Assembly (NCBI RefSeq): GCF_050313795.1
Contig: NZ_JBNPMC010000001.1
Location: 186,001 to 250,000 of the forward strand
Direction of reading: 5' to 3'
DNA from: CAMBRQ01 sp945870325
GTDB taxonomy: Bacteria; Bacillota; Clostridia; Lachnospirales; Lachnospiraceae
DNA: 64,000 nt
In this document: positions 17,464 to 25,249 of the stretch, piece by piece
Numbering within the stretch: position 1 is the stretch's first letter
Layout: the number at the start of each line of letters is the position of its first letter
Made by a program: the position numbers and the translations under genes
Notes under the pieces: generated by a model
Databases searched by the model: none
What the model was told of the DNA's origin: nothing
The model's input: the letters and a program-made list of their open reading frames with translations, nothing else

Positions 17464-18186
17464 CTACTGTCGATTCATGCAGGCGCAGCTGTCGCCCTTA
17501 TTAAGCAATGTCGGAAGAATCTCATCCCTTGATCCGATTGCGCCGATAGTTCCATCTTCAATCACCATGATCCGGTCTGCCATCTGAATGATTCTCTCCT
17601 GATGGGAGATCAGAATCAAACTCTCTGCCTTCTTATTATGAATCTTTTCAAACTGCTGGATCAGCATAGAGAAACTCCACAGGTCAATCCCCGCCTCCGG
17701 CTCATCAAAGATACATAATTTGTGTGGTTTTGCAAGCACCGTAGCAATCTCCAGACGCTTCATCTCTCCTCCTGAGAGCGTTGCATCTACCTCTCTCTTA
17801 AGATATTCCTGCGCACACAATCCCACGCCGCTTAACAGAGCGCAGCATTCTTCCTCTGTCAATTTACGTCCTGCCGCCAGTGATAATAATTTATCAACAG
17901 TCATTCCCTTGAATCTCGGCGGCTGCTGGAATGCAAACCCAATCCCTGCATTCGCCCGGTGATTAATATCATAAGAAGTGATGTCTTCTCCGTCCAGTAT
18001 GATCTGTCCTTCATCCGCTTCTTCAATTCCCATCAGCACCTTGGCAAGCGTAGATTTGCCGCCGCCGTTCGGTCCTGTTATCACAAGCATCTCGCCATCA
18101 CCAACCTGAAAACAGATATCTTTAACGATGCTTCTCTCTATTCCATTCTCATTCACTTTGAATGTCAGGTTCTTAACTTCAAGCAT
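17464..18186 (-). CDS. SufC-type ABC ATPase of Fe-S assembly
   Basis: 240 residues from the ATG at 18186 (MLEVKNLTFKV), preceded by AAAGGAGCTGAC. Walker A GPNGGGKST, Q-loop FAFQQPPRF, signature LSGGEMKRLEIATVL, Walker B CIFDEPEAGID and switch His in LISHQERI are all present. It is a soluble ATPase that drives the SufB-type scaffold encoded next; there is no membrane domain. Operon: sufC, sufB-like, then probably the YjdF-like gene. A hairpin upstream at 18257-18284 separates it from the previous gene. Confidence 0.9.
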   Translation of the reverse strand: MLEVKNLTFKVNENGIERSIVKDICFQVGDGEMLVITGPNGGGKSTLAKVLMGIEEADEGQIILDGEDITSYDINHRANAGIGFAFQQPPRFKGMTVDKLLSLAAGRKLTEEECCALLSGVGLCAQEYLKREVDATLSGGEMKRLEIATVLAKPHKLCIFDEPEAGIDLWSFSMLIQQFEKIHNKKAESLILISHQERIIQMADRIMVIEDGTIGAIGSRDEILPTLLNKGDSCACMNRQ

Positions 18187-18256
18187 AATGTCAGCTCCTT
18201 TTACTTCTGTATTTTTTAAGCTATTGCTTATTATAATCCAAATACCTGGGTATAGC

Positions 18257-18284
18257 AAGGGGAGACAGAATTCTGCCTCCCCTT
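18257..18284. terminator. Symmetric terminator between SGNH hydrolase and sufC
   Basis: AAGGGGAGACAGAATT and AATTCTGCCTCCCCTT form a nearly perfect palindrome. On the minus strand it ends in CCCCTTGCTATAC. It lies after the SGNH hydrolase stop and before sufC. Confidence 0.6.
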
Positions 18285-18316
18285 ATATCTCCGCTTCTAT
18301 TCTATTCCCTAATGAA

Positions 18317-19420
18317 TTATTCTTTCTCTATTCGCTGTTGACGGCGGACTGTTCTACGATATCGATACAGGCAGATTCCTAATCCAATAATCAAGACCGC
18401 CGACAGAATGATACGCACGCCTGTCTTTCTGTACCCTTCTTGCTTCTCCTTCGCTCTCTGCTCCGCCTTCATCTCTTCCGCCTCTTGAAGTTGCTCGCCT
18501 TCTTCTTCTGATAGCGTAACCAATTTCCCGATATCCAGTTGCTCTTCAACTAATTCCTTAATCAGTTCCTGCCCCTCCTGATTCGGATGAAGCCCATCCG
18601 ACTGTGTATTCACTCCTATATCTGAAGCAAATAGATCCGCTACCTGATAATCATATTCATCTGCATACTCAATAATAATATCATTCATTCCATTAATGAC
18701 CGTATCGACTACTATATTCAGCGTTCCTGGCAACTCCATATTGCTGACCGGATTATAAATCGTGGTAACGACCATCTGCACATTCTCTTTCCGATTCTGT
18801 TCAATACTTTCCATCGCCTGAATCCAGTCATGTTCAAATGATTCATAATCCCATCCGCCAATTGCAGCTGCCACCTTAACCAGAAGCAGCGGATTATCCG
18901 CAATTCCTTCCTTAAGCCCTGTAAGAGCGGAATTCGCATCCCGGAACTTTGTATCAATATTCAGAATCTCCTGCGAAACACTCCGAAACTCAATGAGAAG
19001 ATCATTTGCCCCAATGGTAAGGCTAATCATATCCGCTTTCTTCAACTGCTCTTTTACCTCCGAGTCTGCCAGATACCTCTCATATAGTTTACCAGTCGTC
19101 AGCCCGTTCTTGGTATAGCAGGAGAGATTGACCTGACTTTCTCCCATAGCCCCAAGATCATCCGCGACCAATTGCGGATATCCGGTTACCTCCATCTCAT
19201 CTGCCGCAAAATATCCATTCGGTATGCTGTCTCCCAGGGCAACATACTCCAGCACCTTCTGGTCAGACACATTCGGGGAACTCTCAGCAGCATCCTGTTT
19301 TGCTTCTGTATTTTCAGCATTTTCGGCTGCATAAAGTATCGGGGCAGATATGACACATGCTAGTAATACTGCCCATAGAAGACACCGGACTACATATTTC
19401 CCTGCCCTCATTCTAATCAC
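18317..19420 (-). CDS. Secreted, membrane-anchored SGNH/GDSL hydrolase
   Basis: 367 residues. An N-terminal signal peptide (RCLLWAVLLACVISAPILYAA) precedes a short acidic linker. The SGNH domain runs from about residue 57 to 300: VALGDSIPNGY (Ser), ISLTIGANDLL (Asn), and DGLHPNQEG near 285 (Asp/His). A charged coil-like stretch (EEEGEQLQEAEEMKAEQRAKEKQ) leads to a C-terminal membrane helix (IILSAVLIIGLGICLY) with a basic tail. The catalytic domain is thus displayed outside the cell and held by its C-terminus. Likely substrates are lipids or acetylated cell-surface sugars; this is not determinable here. Confidence 0.85.
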   Translation of the reverse strand: MIRMRAGKYVVRCLLWAVLLACVISAPILYAAENAENTEAKQDAAESSPNVSDQKVLEYVALGDSIPNGYFAADEMEVTGYPQLVADDLGAMGESQVNLSCYTKNGLTTGKLYERYLADSEVKEQLKKADMISLTIGANDLLIEFRSVSQEILNIDTKFRDANSALTGLKEGIADNPLLLVKVAAAIGGWDYESFEHDWIQAMESIEQNRKENVQMVVTTIYNPVSNMELPGTLNIVVDTVINGMNDIIIEYADEYDYQVADLFASDIGVNTQSDGLHPNQEGQELIKELVEEQLDIGKLVTLSEEEGEQLQEAEEMKAEQRAKEKQEGYRKTGVRIILSAVLIIGLGICLYRYRRTVRRQQRIEKE

Positions 19421-19448
19421 TTCTATCTTCTTGAAATTTTAAAACAAA

Positions 19449-19545
19449 AGTCCCAACTCCTTGGATTCCAAGGAATTGAGACCTTTCTCCATGGCGAGTG
19501 TTCTTATAGCATTTGAAAAGCTGTAAGAACACTCGTCTTTTTTTA
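19449..19545 (-). terminator. Two hairpins at the left end of the conjugative element
   Basis: On the minus strand, downstream of the recombinase stop, CGAGTGTTCTTACAGC pairs with GCTATAAGAACACTCG (19545-19495). A second stem, GTCTCAATTCCTTGG/CCAAGGAGTTGGGAC, follows, ending in TTTTGTTTT (to about 19440). The second looks like a minus-strand intrinsic terminator. The first has its T-run (TTTTTTT) on the plus strand. The chromosome/element junction is probably between or near them. Confidence 0.6.
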
Positions 19546-19551
19546 TTGTTT

Positions 19552-21261
19552 TCATCCGGCGATTTCGGCTGGGATGTAGTTGACAAACACGCCCTTCCGG
19601 GTATTGACGGTCACATCAGGGATGGGCAGGGGCAGCATTTTAGGGATTGTGATTTCTCCCACGCAGTTATAATGGATGCGAAGCCGCTGCTCCCATACAC
19701 CATCAATTTTCTCCGCATTATAAACCTCGATCTTCTCAACCAATTCGTTGAGCATCCGGGGCGTGAGTTTGCGTGCGCGGGTGTACTTTCGCACCAAAGA
19801 GATGAACATATCCGTGGTCATGGCCTGACTGCTCTGCTTCTCGATTTCGGAGTGGAGCTTTTTGATTTTCTCCGCCAGTTCCTTTTGCTCGTCCTCATAC
19901 CGTCTGGACATTTTCGCAAAACGGTCGTCGGAGAGTTTGCCGGAAACATTGTCCTCATAGATGCGTTCAAACAGCCCGTCCAGTTCCTCGTCACGGGCAA
20001 GCAGAGCCTTCAATTCCTTCTCCTTCAGCTTGCGGTCGGTCTCCGCCGCTTGCTGGGAGTGCCCGATCACTGCTTTCAGAAATTCGTCCTCATAGAGACT
20101 AGCGAACTTCGTCAGACGACGGATTTCACCAAGCACCACCTGTTCCAGAAAATCCACTCGGACATAGTGGGTGGAAGTACAGCTCCCACGGTTTCCCTTA
20201 TAGTTGGAGCAGTTGAAATACTTGATCTCCGGGTTTCCCTGATTGAAGTGGAAATGAAGATTACTGCCGCAGTCGGCACAGACCAGCAGACCGGAGAACA
20301 TGTTGTGCTCGCCTTCGTTGGTGCGGCGCTTGCGAATTTTTCCCCGCTTCTGCTGTACCTGCTCAAATATGGACCGTTCGATGATCGGCTCGTGAACGTC
20401 CTTGAAGATGACCCAATTTTCACGGTCATTCTCCAACCTCTTTTTGTTCTTGTAGGATTTAGAATAGGTCTTGAAGTTGAGAATGTCGCCGCAATACTCC
20501 TGCAAAGACAGGATTTTGGTCACGGTGGAACTGTTCCACTTGGTAGCGGGCTGCTGCTTGCCCTTTCCGGGCCGCTTGATGCCCTTCTTTAGCCAATAGG
20601 CACGCGGGGTAAGGATTTCGTCCTTTTCAAGCTGGGCTGCAATCTGCTCCGTTCCGTAACCCTCCAGGGTCATGCTGTAAATCCGCCGAACCACCTGGGC
20701 GGCTTCATCGTCCACGATCCAACGCTTCGGATTGTCGGGGTCTTTGATGTAACCGTAGGGAGGCTGGCCCATTGGCTCACCCGCATTTCCCTTGATTTTG
20801 TTGCTGATACGCCGCTTCTTGCTGATGTCGCGGGCGTACCACTCATTGAACAGGTTGCGGATCGGTGCCAACTCATTCTCGCCCTCGGCGGTGTCGATGT
20901 TATCGGATACCGCCACCAGGCGAATGTCATGCTCCGGGAAAAATTCCTCGGTCAGCCTGCCGACCTCGATGTAGTTACGGCCCAGGCGGGAAAGGTCTTT
21001 GACAAATACTGCGGCGGCCCGCCCCTGTTCAAGCTGCTGAATCATCTCCACAAAACCAGGGCGGTCCATCGTGACGCCGGAAATGCCATCGTCCAGGAAA
21101 TGGACCAGGTTGGTGTAGCCTTTCTCCTTTGCCACTTTGGTCAACAGCTTTTTCTGATTGCCGATGCTGTAACTCTCACCTTCCAGATTATCGTCACGGG
21201 AAAGCCGCTCGTAGAGGAAAGCGGTCACATCACGGGATTTTTTGTTATTCGACTGTCTCAT
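19552..21261 (-). CDS. Large serine recombinase (TnpX type) of the ICE
   Basis: 569 residues from the ATG at 21261, which AGGAGG precedes by 4 nt. The N-terminal resolvase domain has the nucleophile in FLYERLSRDD (Ser about 21), followed by DDGISGVTMDRPGF, FVKDLSRLGRNYIEVG and EFFPEHDIRLVAVSD. The recombinase domain has GQPPYGYIKDP. A zinc ribbon (CADCGSNLHF…CSNYKGNRGSC) and a coiled-coil (EKELKALLARDEELDGL) follow. It catalyses integration and excision of the element through a central dinucleotide. It sits at the extreme end of the element, with its stop about 50 nt from the probable border. Confidence 0.93.
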   Translation of the reverse strand: MRQSNNKKSRDVTAFLYERLSRDDNLEGESYSIGNQKKLLTKVAKEKGYTNLVHFLDDGISGVTMDRPGFVEMIQQLEQGRAAAVFVKDLSRLGRNYIEVGRLTEEFFPEHDIRLVAVSDNIDTAEGENELAPIRNLFNEWYARDISKKRRISNKIKGNAGEPMGQPPYGYIKDPDNPKRWIVDDEAAQVVRRIYSMTLEGYGTEQIAAQLEKDEILTPRAYWLKKGIKRPGKGKQQPATKWNSSTVTKILSLQEYCGDILNFKTYSKSYKNKKRLENDRENWVIFKDVHEPIIERSIFEQVQQKRGKIRKRRTNEGEHNMFSGLLVCADCGSNLHFHFNQGNPEIKYFNCSNYKGNRGSCTSTHYVRVDFLEQVVLGEIRRLTKFASLYEDEFLKAVIGHSQQAAETDRKLKEKELKALLARDEELDGLFERIYEDNVSGKLSDDRFAKMSRRYEDEQKELAEKIKKLHSEIEKQSSQAMTTDMFISLVRKYTRARKLTPRMLNELVEKIEVYNAEKIDGVWEQRLRIHYNCVGEITIPKMLPLPIPDVTVNTRKGVFVNYIPAEIAG

Positions 21262-21357
21262 AAGTCCTCCTTTCTGGACAGCCGAACAGCGCATATCTTG
21301 TATTCCCAATACAATTATACCGCTGTCCTCTGCCCGTGTCAGCCGAGTATGGAAAGT

Positions 21358-21540
21358 TTACATTTTCTCATTTTCGGCCTTCATCAATCGAAGGAGGACA
21401 CTACCCAAGGTATCCGGGCTTTCCTCTTTGAAAACAGACTCTACGACAAACGACCTATTGCCGAAGCGATAGGTCGTTTTTTCTTTCAAAGGGTTTTCTT
21501 GCGGCTTTTTACCGCTTGAAACAGAATTACGATCTTGCAT
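21358..21540 (-). CDS. TnpW-like small transposon protein
   Basis: 60 residues: a polar N-terminus, then TTYRFGNRSFVVESVFKEES and GSVLLRLMKAENEKM. The pattern TYxFGxxxFxVxxxF followed by LRLM resembles the short TnpW proteins that accompany TnpX recombinases in Tn4451-like elements. AAAGGGG precedes the ATG. Its role is unknown. The second recombinase in this window has an equivalent small gene (53701-53895). Confidence 0.5.
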   Translation of the reverse strand: MQDRNSVSSGKKPQENPLKEKTTYRFGNRSFVVESVFKEESPDTLGSVLLRLMKAENEKM

Positions 21541-21957
21541 AATAATCCCCTTTCATTTGCGTATAGTCGAAAACGAAAGAGGCAAAAAACGGACGGCTGC
21601 TGGCCGCAGCTCCACGGGAATCTCACCCCGGCCCATGCTGATGGGTGCGCCGCGCAATGCTTTGAGGGCGTTCAACGCGGGAGTATCATTATCCTGCCTG
21701 CGCATCCTCGCCCACAGGCTGCCATACCTGTTTTGCGGCCTGGTTTTGTCGCTCACCTGTTTGGTAGGGGTCCCGTCCTGCGGACTTGCAACAGGGTCAT
21801 GGCGCACCGGCCGACCGGCTCCACACAGACAGATCGTATCCGTCTGCCTTATGCTGCGCCGGAGGCCTCCCGCCGGGCTTTCTTTGTCAAGGAGCTTTGA
21901 ACTCTGCTGCCAGATTGCCAGGGCAAGGAAAGGGAGAGAAACTTGCCCCGGACATTT
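21541..21957. other. Gene-free stretch in the ICE left arm
   Basis: About 415 nt of GC-rich sequence without a convincing gene. Open frames exist on both strands but overlap each other and lack ribosome binding sites. Several short inverted repeats are visible (for example CAGACAGATCGTATCCGTCTG-like symmetry near 21827). It may be a regulatory or decayed region. Confidence 0.4.
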
Positions 21958-22197
21958 TTAGACTGTCAGCACTTTGAAACTTGTCACGATGCTATGTATC
22001 AGCTTCGTTTCCAGCCTGAGCCGCATATCTTCATCCACATACAGGTACTCGTTCCCATACTCATCCTTCACAGGTCTGGTGGCAAGAGCCCGAATGTACT
22101 TCTGATAGTGAGCGACCACGGCGGCAAGGGCATTTTCGTCACCGCTTACGGCTGCCAAGATTACCGGCACCGGGATCGGTTTCACTTGTCCGACCAT
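21958..22197 (-). CDS. Helix-turn-helix domain protein of Tn1549-type elements
   Basis: 79 residues: PVILAAVSGDENALAAVVAHYQKYIRALATRP, then a Tyr/Asp-rich turn and RLRLETKLIHSIVTSFKVL. The N-terminal part resembles region 2 of a sigma factor or the HTH_16 family. It starts inside the end of the sigma factor gene (16-nt overlap), as is usual for this pair on conjugative transposons. The two are probably a split sigma-like regulator of transfer or excision genes. Function is inferred from context only. Confidence 0.7.
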   Translation of the reverse strand: MVGQVKPIPVPVILAAVSGDENALAAVVAHYQKYIRALATRPVKDEYGNEYLYVDEDMRLRLETKLIHSIVTSFKVLTV

Positions 22198-22616
22198 TCA
22201 AATCCCTCCTTCATCAGATATTCGCGCAATTCTTTCAGCGTAACGAGCCGCCGCTTGGATACGGTCTGATGGACGATATTCAGCTTCTCGCTGATCTCAC
22301 GGTCCGTCATCCCCAGGAAATAGGACAGCAGGATCACATCCCGCTTGCCTTCCGGCAGCTGCGCCAAGGCATCAGCCAAAAGATCGCCGGTCACGACCAC
22401 CGGAAGTCCCAGCACTTCAAAGACATGCTCTCTCATAAAGTGCTTGTCCCACACAGCGGTTTGCTCCAGCTCGGAGGTGGTTAGCTCTCCGAAGGATTTT
22501 TCCTGATCCCGAAGGCCTGCATAATCCCGTTGGATATGCAAAGCCTCATTCTTCAAAACCTTGACACAGAAAGCGCCAAACTGATTTTGAATACGCTGCT
22601 CATAGGAGTCTTTCAT
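22182..22616 (-). CDS. Sigma-70 family RNA polymerase sigma factor (element-encoded)
   Basis: 144 residues. The C-terminal ~60 (LADALAQLPEGKRDVILLSYFLGMTDREISEKLNIVHQTVSKRRLVTLKELREYL) are a clear sigma region 4 with its helix-turn-helix. The N-terminal part (FGAFCVKVLKNEALHIQRDY) is weaker. It overlaps the HTH protein gene. Such orphan sigma factors in Tn1549-like elements are thought to activate transfer or recombination genes; that is inference. GGGAGG lies before the ATG at 22616. Confidence 0.85.
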   Translation of the reverse strand: MKDSYEQRIQNQFGAFCVKVLKNEALHIQRDYAGLRDQEKSFGELTTSELEQTAVWDKHFMREHVFEVLGLPVVVTGDLLADALAQLPEGKRDVILLSYFLGMTDREISEKLNIVHQTVSKRRLVTLKELREYLMKEGFEWSDK

Positions 22617-22766
22617 TTTCTCACCTCCCTTCGCGCCGCAACGGGTGCGGGGTGGTGATTTCCTCCCTTTCGCCTTAGTAATCCAAGACTTGCAATTTTG
22701 GCAACCTGAAAAGGAAAGAAATTTTTATGAAAGGCTCCGTTAGGTAACGAAGGCCCACATAAACAG

Positions 22767-22801
22767 CAAAAAGCGCCCATCCGCAAAATGCGGACAGGCG
22801 C
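22767..22801 (-). terminator. Terminator after the 36-residue peptide gene
   Basis: On the minus strand GCGCCTGTCCGCA pairs with TGCGGATGGGCGC, followed by TTTTTGC. It lies 21 nt after the stop of the small peptide gene, which supports that gene being a transcription unit. Confidence 0.8.
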
Positions 22802-22821
22802 AGAGGAACTAATAGAAGCAT

Positions 22822-22932
22822 TTACATGATTTGTTTGTTCATCTTCATGGTCAGAATATCCCGAAAATGGGAACAGACTTTTTTTGACAAGATGGCGTTT
22901 GTCGTTTTAAGTCGAAACACTTTTTGTTTCAT
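22822..22932 (-). CDS. 36-residue basic peptide, candidate signal peptide
   Basis: ATG at 22932 with GGAGGG 7 nt upstream, 36 codons, TAA at 22822. The translation is MKQKVFRLKTTNAILSKKVC followed by SHFRDILTMKMNKQIM. It is strongly basic, has one Cys and several Met, and no clear hydrophobic signal segment. An intrinsic terminator follows directly, and another lies upstream (22995-23031). It is therefore a separate small transcription unit next to a sensor kinase/regulator/protease block. A precursor of a secreted signal is a guess; it could also be a small regulatory protein. Confidence 0.5.
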   Translation of the reverse strand: MKQKVFRLKTTNAILSKKVCSHFRDILTMKMNKQIM

Positions 22933-22994
22933 GGCGACTCCCTCCGTGGGCCGCCGATCTCGCCAGCGTCAGGGCGTCGTTCCTAATGAGGGCA

Positions 22995-23031
22995 TAAAAG
23001 AACGGCGGCCTTGATTGTTCAAAGCCGCCGT
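22995..23031 (-). terminator. Terminator after the DUF3267 operon
   Basis: Minus-strand ACGGCGGCTTTGAAC and the partner GTTCAATCAAGGCCGCCGT-side arm form a GC-rich stem followed by TCTTTTATG. It separates the DUF3267 operon from the small peptide gene. Confidence 0.7.
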
Positions 23032-23200
23032 ATATTCAATCGAGCATGGGGAATGGGCTGCTGTACGACGGCTTTTTTTCTTTGCCGTCGTCCGGCAGTT
23101 GAAAGATATTTAGTGTTTATCGCTGATGGTAGACAATATGACACCGATTTCTGTATCTACCAGGGTTCTGTAAGTGTTCGTTATGCCTTGCGAGTAGACT

Positions 23201-23809
23201 TCAATAAATCCTTCTTTGGCTATTACAATATGCCTCTCTTTTACTCTGTGGAAAATACAACCCAATAAAACCAACCTGCTCCGGCTGATTGGCAATCTTG
23301 GCTGCTCCGCTGCGCAAGATTTTCCAGGCAATCAGCAAATCAGCCCCAGGCAGCAGTAGATTGACAACTGCTGCCAGTACGGAAATGGTGCCTGGATATG
23401 CAACCAGGAACACTATGCTTCCTCCGCCCAACATCAGAAACGGTAGCAATACGCCGGTAAGGTAAGCCTTAGTGGAAAGCACCGCCAGGCAGGAACACAT
23501 GGGCATTCCATGTTTAAACAGGTACTTAATTTCATAATTTTCCAATCGCCCAGCCACTTTCCAGCCAAGGCCGTGAAACAGCTCATGGAGAGGCAAACTT
23601 ACCACAATGACAACCAGTAGAATGAGACCGGTATGATTCAATAACACCGCTCGATTCAGCAGGAATATCCGATATGCCCCACCAGCAAGAGCTACAAAAG
23701 GTAGGGCAATCAGCATCCCCCAGAGATATGCTTGGCGGCAGGAAAATGTATAATTCTGATAATGCCAGCCATCAGCTACAAACCGAGCGATCTGATTACG
23801 GACATCCAT
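23201..23809 (-). CDS. DUF3267 putative zinc membrane peptidase
   Basis: 202 residues with about four membrane helices. The motif SLPLHELFHGLGW inside a helix is an HExxH zinc-protease signature (HELFH), as in DUF3267 and M50-type intramembrane peptidases. A later helix has LLLPGADLLIAWKIL, placing a possible third metal ligand (Asp). It is preceded closely (16 nt) by the 161-residue protein gene and shares its LytTR-type promoter. The role is proposed as peptide or membrane-protein processing within the signalling block; no substrate is known. Confidence 0.7.
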   Translation of the reverse strand: MDVRNQIARFVADGWHYQNYTFSCRQAYLWGMLIALPFVALAGGAYRIFLLNRAVLLNHTGLILLVVIVVSLPLHELFHGLGWKVAGRLENYEIKYLFKHGMPMCSCLAVLSTKAYLTGVLLPFLMLGGGSIVFLVAYPGTISVLAAVVNLLLPGADLLIAWKILRSGAAKIANQPEQVGFIGLYFPQSKREAYCNSQRRIY

Positions 23810-23825
23810 CCGAAACGCTCCCTAC

Positions 23826-24311
23826 TCAGCGGTTTAGTGCCTTCAAAGCCGCCAGTGTTGCGTCCAGGTTGGCGCGGTGCCAGTTGTCTTTCTTGGTAAT
23901 TCCTTCACTGGTCACGCCTGAGCCGAAGCCGCTCATACCAACAGACAGTGTACCGGAATGGCGCAGGGCGTTGAAGCTCTTTTGCTGGGCAGAAAGGGCG
24001 ATAAGGCCATCATCGGTATCCAGCACGATGCGGTAATTGAGCATATCTTCCCGCACTTCTACCTTGCGGATATGGTCGTAGGGAATCTCCAATACCACAT
24101 CCTTTTTCAGAACCATGGACATCCGCCCAAAGGGCAGCAGCACCAGAGCGTTTTCGCACATTTGCAGCGCAAAGAACTCATTGGAGAAAAAGCGAGCAAT
24201 TTTCTCGCTCATGTCGGCAGGCGCATAGGTGACGATGATAGCGCGGTCAGGAATGGGGGTGTATCCAGCTTCTTTTACAAAATCATGGACAAATTTTTCA
24301 GCAGGCATTTT
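23826..24311 (-). CDS. Uncharacterized 161-residue cytosolic protein
   Basis: Starts MPAEKFVHDFVKEAGYTPIP at 24311 with GGAGGG 8 nt upstream; the longer open frame upstream crosses the promoter and is not real. The middle (GRMSMVLKKDVVLEIPYDHI, KVEVREDMLNYRIVLDTDDGLIALSA) alternates beta strands like a PH-like or GRAM-like domain. The C-terminus is Gly-rich, then helical. It has no membrane segment. It is the first gene of the DUF3267 operon downstream of LytTR-type repeats. I do not recognise a named family. Confidence 0.6.
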   Translation of the reverse strand, partial: KMPAEKFVHDFVKEAGYTPIPDRAIIVTYAPADMSEKIARFFSNEFFALQMCENALVLLPFGRMSMVLKKDVVLEIPYDHIRKVEVREDMLNYRIVLDTDDGLIALSAQQKSFNALRHSGTLSVGMSGFGSGVTSEGITKKDNWHRANLDATLAALKALNR

Positions 24312-24343
24312 TAAAGCCCTCCTTGTTGTTTTTTGTTGACTTG

Positions 24344-24411
24344 AGTATAGCAGAGAAATTGCACTGACAACCAAATCTTTCGCCAATGGTTCAAAAGGCT
24401 TCGCCAATGGT
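24344..24411 (-). promoter_or_regulatory. Promoter with LytTR-type direct repeats upstream of the DUF3267 operon
   Basis: Two identical 12-mers, TTCGCCAATGGT (24379-24390 and 24400-24411, plus-strand reading), are repeated with a 21-bp period, i.e. two helical turns. This is the geometry of LytTR regulator sites such as those of AgrA and ComE. On the minus strand they lie just upstream of a weak -35 (GGTTGT, 24372-24367) and a perfect -10 (TATACT, 24349-24344) spaced by 17 nt, as expected for an activator-dependent promoter. The only LytTR protein in the window is encoded directly upstream. Confidence 0.7.
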
Positions 24412-24434
24412 AAAGTAATAATTGACCATACAAA

Positions 24435-24465
24435 AATAGGGGCAGAAGAAATTTTCTTCTGCCCC
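24435..24465 (-). terminator. Terminator after the response regulator gene
   Basis: GGGGCAGAAGA/TCTTCTGCCCC stem, followed on the minus strand by TATTTTTG, 34 nt after the regulator stop. Confidence 0.8.
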
Positions 24466-24498
24466 TTGTTGTAATTTACTTTAGATATATGCCGTGGT

Positions 24499-25230
24499 CT
24501 ATGTCTGCGCTTGATACTCGCTTTTTGCTTTGCGGGAAAGCAAGCAGGTCTCACCATTGTCCATCTCTACTATCTGTTCCTTCAGATGCACCGAACGGAT
24601 GCGGTTTCGGTTCACCAGAAAGCCCCGGTGACAGCGCCAGAAGCCATCGCCCAACTGAGCAGCAAAGTGGTTCAGACTACTGTTGAATTCCAGTAATTCA
24701 TTGTCCAAATGTAGCCGCAGCGTATGGCGATAGCCCACCGCCTCCAGGTAGAGGATATTGTCAGTGGGAATATGGCGCACTGTATCGAGAATCTTGACCG
24801 TACAGTAGCTGCCCTGTCCAGGGCGCTGGGAGAGCATCCGTTCCCGAATACTTTCCAGACAGCTTTGAACCCGTGTAGTCATGGAAGCTGCGTCTCCCTT
24901 TACGATATAGTCCAACGCCTCCAGCCGCAGGCGGAAGGTCTCAAAAGCCAAGTCATTGTGGGCGGTAATAAACACAATAAATCCTCGCGGGTCATACTGC
25001 CTCAGTTTTTGAGCCAGTTCCAGCCCGCTGATCTTACCAGGGAAGTCTATGTCCAAAAAGTAGACAGCAGGAACAGCATCTTCCTTTTGCAGTCGAAGCA
25101 ACTCGTCCGGTTCCTCCACAGTCCGCACAGGCCCCATATCGCTGTCCAGAATCATAATCTGCCCTGCCACGATCTGCTCCAGCCTTTGGCAAATAGGCGC
25201 TTCATCGTCACAGATATAAACGGGAATCAT
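24499..25230 (-). CDS. LytTR-type response regulator (AgrA-like)
   Basis: 243 residues from the ATG at 25230. The receiver domain has the acidic pair in YICDDE, the phospho-Asp in VYFLDIDFPG, Thr in FITAH and Lys in DYIVKG. The LytTR DNA-binding domain spans about 140-243 (NILYLEAVGYRHTLRLHL, FWRCHRGFLVNRNRI, NGETCLLSRKAKSEY). AGGAGGG lies 7 nt before the chosen ATG; a second ATG two codons earlier is too close. It overlaps the end of... it starts just inside the region after the kinase gene, so the two are co-transcribed. Its likely target is the repeat pair at 24379-24411. Confidence 0.92.
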   Translation of the reverse strand: MIPVYICDDEAPICQRLEQIVAGQIMILDSDMGPVRTVEEPDELLRLQKEDAVPAVYFLDIDFPGKISGLELAQKLRQYDPRGFIVFITAHNDLAFETFRLRLEALDYIVKGDAASMTTRVQSCLESIRERMLSQRPGQGSYCTVKILDTVRHIPTDNILYLEAVGYRHTLRLHLDNELLEFNSSLNHFAAQLGDGFWRCHRGFLVNRNRIRSVHLKEQIVEMDNGETCLLSRKAKSEYQAQT

Positions 25231-25249
25231 AGGCATTCCCTCCTTTGCA

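Noticed and set aside
19513..20592. 359-codon plus-strand open frame
   Set aside because: Antisense to the serine recombinase, which has complete family motifs.
21553..21961. Overlapping frames on both strands in the ICE left arm
   Set aside because: None has a ribosome binding site or recognisable domain; they shadow each other.
22822..22932. Classical Agr autoinducer peptide precursor
   Set aside because: No AgrB homologue, no amphipathic leader, and the single Cys is not followed by the usual hydrophobic ring and acidic tail. Kept only as an unclassified small peptide.
23110..23331. Frame extending beyond the DUF3267 gene in another register (…RHIVIAKEGFIEVYSQG…)
   Set aside because: Looks partly protein-like, but has no start or ribosome binding site and overlaps the DUF3267 end. 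A frameshifted C-terminus is possible, not supportable.
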